From Alphaproteobacteria bacterium (GTDB lineage Bacteria; Pseudomonadota; Alphaproteobacteria; Rickettsiales; UBA8987): 11,691 nt of DNA. The notes under the pieces are model-generated. The model was given only the letters and a program-made list of their open reading frames with translations. It did not search any database and was not told the origin of the DNA. The DNA is taken from assembly GCA_003531345.1 (NCBI GenBank), contig DQGZ01000095.1:1-11691 (forward strand), given 5' to 3'. Below are positions 7,150 through 11,691 of this stretch, in pieces; the stretch's first letter is position 1, and every line of letters starts with the position of its first letter. The translations under genes and the position numbers were made by a program.

Positions 7150-7614
7150 CTAACCCCTCCCCTTATAAGGGTTTACCGCCTGTTCTGGCAGCCATACGCC
7201 TTTGGGCAACGCACCTTTCTGGAAGAATATATCAATAGGAATACCGCCTCTAGGGTACCAATACCCACCAATTCTAAGCCATTTAGGTTTTATTTCAGCA
7301 ATTATCCTTTTAGCTATCCCCATGGTACAGGCTTCGTGAAAATCACCCTGATTCCTGTATGAGAACAGGAATAGTTTCAAACTTTTGCTTTCCAGCAGGA
7401 ATTTATCAGGCACATAATCAATTACCAGATGTGCAAAATCAGGCTGCCCAGTGAGCGGGCAAAGGCTGGTAAATTCAGGGCAGGTGAACCTTACAACATA
7501 ATTTTCGCCCGCATGAGGGTTTGCCACTTTTTCAATCATTGCCTCCTCGGGAGAAGTGGCATAACCAACCTTGTTGCCGAGTTGTTTTAAGTTTTTATAT
7601 ATTTTTTTGGTCAT
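7150..7614 (-). CDS. queF: NADPH-dependent 7-cyano-7-deazaguanine reductase
   Basis: QueF reduces preQ0 to preQ1 (EC 1.7.1.13) in the synthesis of the tRNA modification queuosine. At 154 residues it is the short, single-domain type, like that of Bacillus, built on the tunnelling (T-fold) architecture. The nucleophile is C52 in CPLTGQPD, with D59 as proton donor. The NADPH/QueF motif ESKSLK is at 75-80, and H93 and E94 of the substrate pocket are present. The ATG at 7614 has no Shine-Dalgarno; its upstream sequence is AACTA-rich like that of ilvN. It converges on sucA with 18 bases between stops. No other queuosine gene is nearby. Every key residue expected of an active enzyme is there. Confidence 0.95.
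   Translation of the reverse strand: MTKKIYKNLKQLGNKVGYATSPEEAMIEKVANPHAGENYVVRFTCPEFTSLCPLTGQPDFAHLVIDYVPDKFLLESKSLKLFLFSYRNQGDFHEACTMGIAKRIIAEIKPKWLRIGGYWYPRGGIPIDIFFQKGALPKGVWLPEQAVNPYKGRG
7160..7171. repeat. Perfect 12-bp palindrome at the sucA/queF convergence
   Basis: CCCTTATAAGGG is self-complementary and lies within the last codons of queF, 29 bases past the sucA stop. A weaker 5-bp stem (GTTAG/CTAAC, 7140-7144 with 7151-7155) sits between the two stops. Together they are the only candidates for transcription ends in this junction, and neither has the U-run of a classic terminator. Confidence 0.35.
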
Positions 7615-7971
7615 TTTCTTAGTAGTTTGTAGTTAGTTTTAGTTGTTTATTTTATTCCTTCTCTCCCTCCGCTGCATCTTCCTCCCTCTGGAAGAGAAGC
7701 TTGCGGCGTATAAGCCTAATTCTAATTAGTGATGCAACATTTGTAAGATGGAGCATAGAGTTGGTTGTTGAATGGCTTGAGCGTAGTTTGGAAGGCGAGG
7801 CACTTTCTGGCAGTATTATTCATCAAGTTTTAGATTGTGTCTAGATTTTGTTTGAGAATTTTTGCAACCTGCTGTTAAAATTGCCATTTGTGCCGTATTT
7901 TCTATATTGGCTTGATATTTAGTGTTTTCAATGGTTTATTAAGTGTTTTAATTACATTAATATTACGCAAA
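7615..7971. other. Intergenic region between queF and the threonine ammonia-lyase-like gene
   Basis: These 357 bases separate two divergent genes. The queF side (7621-7645) is an AACTA-rich tract, read on the minus strand. The middle (about 7656-7844) is less AT-rich and is free of stops in one frame on each strand: on plus up to a TAG at 7842-7844, and on minus over 7652-7819. The minus frame includes a 34-codon ATG frame (7756 to 7652) ending REEDAAEGEKE; the plus frame lacks an ATG and includes SLILISDATF and VEWLERSLEGEA. I recognise neither. It may be a decayed gene or a dispersed repeat. A 6-bp inverted repeat lies at 7716-7729. The right part (about 7845-7971) is AT-rich and holds a likely promoter. 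Confidence 0.5.
7881..7908 (+). promoter_or_regulatory. Predicted sigma-70 promoter of the threonine ammonia-lyase-like gene
   Basis: TTGCCA (7881-7886) and TATATT (7903-7908) match the -35 and -10 consensus at 5 of 6 positions each, with a 16-base spacer. The start of transcription would be near 7915, about 57 bases before the ATG at 7972. This supports that ATG rather than the TTG at 7888, which would lie inside the promoter. Confidence 0.4.
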
Positions 7972-9309
7972 ATGAACCTAGGCACTGTTAACAACACTGA
8001 TGATATACCAGTTTTTGATGATGTTATTACAGCGTATAATAACATAAGAGAATATTTTGGAGAAAGTGATAGGGTTTATTTTAACCACTTGCTTCCAGTA
8101 AGTTTTGGAAGCGGTGATTTAAAAGATCAAACTCCTGTTGGTGTTAACGAATTTCAGGCAATATCAGAAATTGGAAGTTTCAAGCTGTTCGGCGCCTTCA
8201 ATAAAATATGTCAGGTTTATAAAAGCACAACCAATGAAAACAGAGTGGTTAATGTGGCGGCAAGTGCTGGTAACCATGCTCAGGGTGTTGCGCTAGCTTG
8301 TAAAAAACTAGGGCTGGAATCTGTTATTTTTATGCCAGTTGCCACCCCTATCAATAAAATAATTGGCACATTAAGGCATGGCGGGCAAGATGTATCAGGG
8401 TTAGAGGATTTAGCTTTGACTAACCCAACAAGGGGGCAGGTAAAAGAATATTGCGATCGAAACTTTGATAAATGGGCAAATGTTAAAGTTAAAATAGCAG
8501 GCGCTAATTTTGATGAAACAGCAAAACTTGCGCAGGAATATACGCAGAAGATAGGGGGTAATTTCATACCACCTTATAACAACAAAGAGGTAATTGCCGC
8601 CGCAGGAACCTGGGGTTTAAGACTGATAGAAGACCTGCTAAAACATAACTTTAATTCCCTCAATTATGAAAAACAGGATAATTTTGTTTCAATTGAGGCT
8701 TTAATGACCAGCAGTCCAGATAACTGGACGAATGTTGTAAAAGAGAAAATAGAGAAATTATACGGCGAAGGTGGCAAAGACCTATCAATAAGTTTGCCCG
8801 TTGGCGGTGGTGGACTTGCGGCTGGCATGTCTTTAGTAATCAGGAAGTTTGCTCCCGCTGCGGAGTTGATAGCAGTTGCGCTTGAAGGGACACCAAGCCT
8901 TATTGAATCCGCCAAAGAAGGAAGTGTAGTTCCAACAACACCAGCAGGGTTAAAGTATGATGATGGGTTATATATTCCTGGGGGAACTAAGGTTGCAAAA
9001 ATTGGTGATATTACATTTGAAGTCATTAAAAATAATTTTGATAAAGCTGTTTTAGTTGAGCATAAAGCTTTTATGGAAGCTACTGCTAATAATTTGTTTA
9101 GAGAGGCAATGAGTGAGCCACAAGCAGGTGCAACGCAGGTTGCAGCATTAAATGCTGCAACAAGATCTGTCAGAATATCGGTTAAAAGCGGTGAAAATCT
9201 CTCGCTTGAAGAAATTAGAATAATAAGAGAAAAATTTCCTACCCCTGCAATTGGAATGGTAAAAATTGACGGAGCGATTTTAGAAACAGTAGAGATAAAG
9301 AGAAATTAA
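7972..9309 (+). CDS. Threonine ammonia-lyase-like PLP enzyme (fold type II)
   Basis: This 445-residue protein has the fold-type-II PLP motifs of threonine dehydratase, which converts threonine to 2-oxobutyrate and ammonia (EC 4.3.1.19), the entry to isoleucine synthesis. The PLP lysine is K71 in GSFKLFGA. AASAGNHAQGVA (96-107) is the family signature, followed by VIFMPVATPINKI (118-130). The phosphate-binding glycine loop is PVGGGGL (276-282), and EPQAGATQVAAL (382-393) matches the usual EPAGAAALAAL. From family memory there are extra segments near 138-172 and 222-270, and the region before K71 is divergent. Only about 50 residues follow the last motif, so no full ACT-like regulatory domain is present. 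The ATG at 7972 is chosen because an upstream TTG (7888) would add a hydrophobic, AT-rich segment foreign to the family. Arginine is 9 AGA, 4 AGG and 1 CGA of 14, unlike sucA. Substrate is inferred. Confidence 0.8.
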   Translation: MNLGTVNNTDDIPVFDDVITAYNNIREYFGESDRVYFNHLLPVSFGSGDLKDQTPVGVNEFQAISEIGSFKLFGAFNKICQVYKSTTNENRVVNVAASAGNHAQGVALACKKLGLESVIFMPVATPINKIIGTLRHGGQDVSGLEDLALTNPTRGQVKEYCDRNFDKWANVKVKIAGANFDETAKLAQEYTQKIGGNFIPPYNNKEVIAAAGTWGLRLIEDLLKHNFNSLNYEKQDNFVSIEALMTSSPDNWTNVVKEKIEKLYGEGGKDLSISLPVGGGGLAAGMSLVIRKFAPAAELIAVALEGTPSLIESAKEGSVVPTTPAGLKYDDGLYIPGGTKVAKIGDITFEVIKNNFDKAVLVEHKAFMEATANNLFREAMSEPQAGATQVAALNAATRSVRISVKSGENLSLEEIRIIREKFPTPAIGMVKIDGAILETVEIKRN

Positions 9310-9318
9310 AAATTATTA

Positions 9319-11691
9319 CTACTTCCCAATAATTTTCATCTCAAACTCATTATCGTTCATTTCAAAATAATCTCTATTCAGTCCGAATTTGGTGGGTAGT
9401 TTCATTTTTATATTAATGCCGTTATTAGCTTTGACGCTTAATGTTACAGGAATTTCAGCATTGTCGTTAGCTAACATTGTTTTTAGCTTTTTAAATTTTA
9501 TTTCATCTAATTCATCTTCAGTAACAAAAATTTCAGCAGAAAGTTTTAGTAGCCTGAAATAATCCGTAGTTGAATGAATTTTACTGGCGATGATACGAAC
9601 ACCGCCTTCATCACGGCGTATCTCAGTTTCAATAACCATTGGTGTGTTGGCTTTCAAAATGTCCCGTGAACTATTAATTAAATCTTCATTGAACATGTTA
9701 ACCTCAACCATACCTGTAGGGTCAGAAAGTAGGAAGAACGCAAAGCGCTTGCCACCCCTTGTGCGGTGAACAATTTTATTAGCGACGCCAATCATCAGGG
9801 TTTTATAACCTTCCTGATATTTTTCTCTGTCCTTGTAATTATACTCACCTTCTTGCCTTTTGGGGCGTTCTGAAATTGGAACTTTTTCTTCTATATCCTC
9901 AATAAAAGTAAATTTATTTTTTGGTATTATTGGCAATAAATTATCAACAGGGTGCTTATCAAGGTAAAAGCCAATTGCCTCAAACTCCCTGAAGATTTTC
10001 TCCTGAGGTAAAAAATCTTCAATTTCACGCAGCCTGAAATTTTGTGTAGCGTTATTAGTAACTTCATCAAGCCCAAACAGGCTTACTTGATTAGTGTTTT
10101 TTTCCTCGTGGATAGACTTGCTGTAGTTAATGATGGTTGGAATTTCTTCAAATATTTTCTTTCTATTTTTATCAAAAACATCAAATGCGCCAGATAAAGT
10201 AAGGCTTTCAAGCTGTCGCTTGTTCATTACTTTATCACTTGCCCTATTTATGAAGTCTGAAAGGTCTTTAAAAGTGCCATTTTCTGTGCGTTCTTTTATC
10301 ATGATTTCAATTGCGTCAATGCCAACGCCTTTCAGCGCACCTAAAGCGTAACGAGTTGCTTTTGTGCCATCTTCAAGTTTTTCAGTGGTGAAATATGCGT
10401 ATGATTTATTTATGTCAGGTGGTAGAATTTTAATGCCTGTACGTTTTACATCCTCCTTAAAAACAAGAATTTTATCGGTATCAATAATATCCTGATTCAT
10501 TGAGGCGCAGTAAAATTCAGCTGGGTAGTGGGCTTTTAAATAAGCGGTTTGATAGCCAATAACCGCATATGCTGCCGCATGAGACTTATTAAAACCATAG
10601 CCTGCGAACTTGGCAACAAGGTCAAAAATTTCTTCTGCTTTGGCTTTTAAAACATTGTTTTTTACCGCGCCATTAACGAATAGTTCCCTCTGTGCGTCCA
10701 TCTCCGCTTTTATCTTCTTGCCCATAGCACGGCGTAAAAGATCAGCGCCACCTAGTGAGTAACCAGCCAAAATTTGCGCTATCTGCATTACCTGTTCTTG
10801 GTAAATAATTACCCCGTAAGTTTCCTTCAGGCAGGTTTCAAGCATCGGGTGCAGGTAGTCAGGCTTTTGCTTACCGAGTTTGCAAGCAATATAAAGCGGT
10901 ATATTTTCCATCGGCCCAGGGCGATATAACGAAATAAGAGCAATAATATCTTCAATTGAATCCAGCTTCATTTTACGCATTGAATCACGCATACCCGCAG
11001 ACTCCATCTGGAACACGCCAACACCGCTGCCCCGTGCCAGCATTTCAAAAGTCTTTTTGTCGTCTAAGGTTAAATTATCAATGTCAATTTCTACGCCTTC
11101 ATTTTCTTTTATCATTTTAACTGCTTTGGAAATAAGTGTAAGTGTTTTTAAACCCAAAAAGTCAAACTTCACCAAACCTGCTGCTTCGCTATATTTCATA
11201 GCATATTGCGTGGTTGGCATGCTTGATTTATGGTCAGTATATAGCGGCAGAATTTCCATTAATGGTTTTGAGCCTATAACCACACCCGCAGCATGGGTTG
11301 ATGCGTGGCGGTGCATGCCTTCCAGCTTTAAACCAATATCTAGTAATTTTGCAATTGCCTCATCTTCCTTTGCTTCTTGTTTTAGTGCAGGGTCAAGCTC
11401 AATTGCTTTTTCAAGTGTTACGGGGTCTATCGGGTTGAATGGTATCAGCTTACAAATTCTATCAACCTTAGAATAGGGAACTTGCAGCACCCGCCCAACA
11501 TCTTTTAATACTGCCCGTGCCTGCAATTTTCCAAAAGTTATAATTTGTGCTACATTGGCGTTGCCATATTTTTGTTGAACATAATCTATCACTTCACCCC
11601 TACGCTCTTGGCAGAAATCAATATCAAAATCTGGCATTGATACACGCTCAGGGTTTAAGAAGCGTTCAAAAAGTAACCCAAAACGTATGGG
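9319..11691 (-). CDS. dnaE: DNA polymerase III alpha subunit, C-terminal two-thirds (partial)
   Basis: DnaE is the replicative DNA polymerase subunit (EC 2.7.7.7). The reading frame is open through the right edge, so the 5' part (PHP domain and start of the polymerase domain) lies outside; 790 residues remain. Fragment residue 1 is the proline of PIRFGLLFERFLNPERVSMP. Catalytic aspartates are D23 and D25 in PDFDIDF and D177 in KFDFLGLKTL. The 152-residue spacing equals that of E. coli D403 and D555. A beta-clamp-binding motif QVSLF is encoded at 10089-10075. An OB fold follows, including HRTRGGKRFAFFLLSD, then the tau-binding C terminus. The internal methionine encoded at 11637 is not the start. 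The gene converges on the threonine ammonia-lyase-like gene with only 9 bases between stops and no terminator hairpin. Confidence 0.97.
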   Translation of the reverse strand, partial: PIRFGLLFERFLNPERVSMPDFDIDFCQERRGEVIDYVQQKYGNANVAQIITFGKLQARAVLKDVGRVLQVPYSKVDRICKLIPFNPIDPVTLEKAIELDPALKQEAKEDEAIAKLLDIGLKLEGMHRHASTHAAGVVIGSKPLMEILPLYTDHKSSMPTTQYAMKYSEAAGLVKFDFLGLKTLTLISKAVKMIKENEGVEIDIDNLTLDDKKTFEMLARGSGVGVFQMESAGMRDSMRKMKLDSIEDIIALISLYRPGPMENIPLYIACKLGKQKPDYLHPMLETCLKETYGVIIYQEQVMQIAQILAGYSLGGADLLRRAMGKKIKAEMDAQRELFVNGAVKNNVLKAKAEEIFDLVAKFAGYGFNKSHAAAYAVIGYQTAYLKAHYPAEFYCASMNQDIIDTDKILVFKEDVKRTGIKILPPDINKSYAYFTTEKLEDGTKATRYALGALKGVGIDAIEIMIKERTENGTFKDLSDFINRASDKVMNKRQLESLTLSGAFDVFDKNRKKIFEEIPTIINYSKSIHEEKNTNQVSLFGLDEVTNNATQNFRLREIEDFLPQEKIFREFEAIGFYLDKHPVDNLLPIIPKNKFTFIEDIEEKVPISERPKRQEGEYNYKDREKYQEGYKTLMIGVANKIVHRTRGGKRFAFFLLSDPTGMVEVNMFNEDLINSSRDILKANTPMVIETEIRRDEGGVRIIASKIHSTTDYFRLLKLSAEIFVTEDELDEIKFKKLKTMLANDNAEIPVTLSVKANNGINIKMKLPTKFGLNRDYFEMNDNEFEMKIIGK

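Noticed and set aside
7650..7850. A tRNA or small structured RNA gene in the intergenic region
   Set aside because: No cloverleaf, T-loop or acceptor pairing was found; only short AT-rich inverted repeats are visible.
7888..7971. TTG-initiated N-terminal extension of the threonine ammonia-lyase-like protein with a hydrophobic segment
   Set aside because: The segment is AT-rich non-coding sequence containing a plausible -10 box, and a membrane anchor is foreign to this soluble family. The ATG at 7972 is a better start.
8280..9026. Minus-strand frames inside the threonine ammonia-lyase-like gene
   Set aside because: They are shadows of the coding strand; the plus-strand motifs clearly identify the real gene.
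9307..9321. Terminator between the converging lyase and dnaE genes
   Set aside because: Only 9 bases separate the stops and no hairpin can form there.
10130..11476. Plus-strand frames of 73 and 139 codons inside dnaE
   Set aside because: They are antisense to conserved DnaE sequence with intact catalytic residues.

Overview
The window looks like one end of an assembled contig from an AT-rich alphaproteobacterium. The assignment rests on the genes: an NtrX-type regulator that lacks the GAFTGA loop, as in alphaproteobacterial NtrX, together with RNase J, SucA, IlvN and DnaE of ordinary alphaproteobacterial type. Low GC and scattered operons would fit a Rickettsiales- or Holosporales-like lineage. 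However, genes for branched-chain amino acid synthesis, queuosine and dTDP-sugar synthesis argue against an extremely reduced parasite. This placement is inference and needs a phylogeny.

Layout, left to right. Bases 1-15 equal the 3' end of the Illumina read-2 adapter and are not genomic. Next is the N-terminal part of RNase J (minus strand), cut off by that junction. A 427-base divergent intergenic region follows, with an operator-like palindrome and an imperfect inverted repeat. The plus strand then carries ntrX, rfbB (dTDP-glucose 4,6-dehydratase), ilvN (acetolactate synthase regulatory subunit), a 107-residue protein of unknown function, and sucA (2-oxoglutarate dehydrogenase E1). A predicted promoter for sucA lies just upstream of a perfect 15-bp stem-loop in its leader. 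queF (minus) converges on sucA. After an unexplained stretch of about 360 bases that is partly open on both strands comes a threonine ammonia-lyase-like PLP enzyme (plus). It converges on dnaE (minus), which runs off the right edge.

The genes are mostly housekeeping and do not form one system. ilvN and the threonine ammonia-lyase-like gene would both serve isoleucine synthesis but are 4 kb apart. ntrX, rfbB, ilvN and sucA all lack their usual neighbours (ntrY, rfbACD, ilvB, sucB). I see no tRNA, rRNA, CRISPR array, insertion sequence or prophage gene. The points most worth a second look are the adapter at the contig end, the sucA leader stem-loop, the altered Walker B of NtrX, the insertion-bearing threonine ammonia-lyase-like protein, the two genes with AGA-biased arginine codons, and the AACTA-rich tracts at gene boundaries. 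I found no convincing undescribed multi-gene system.
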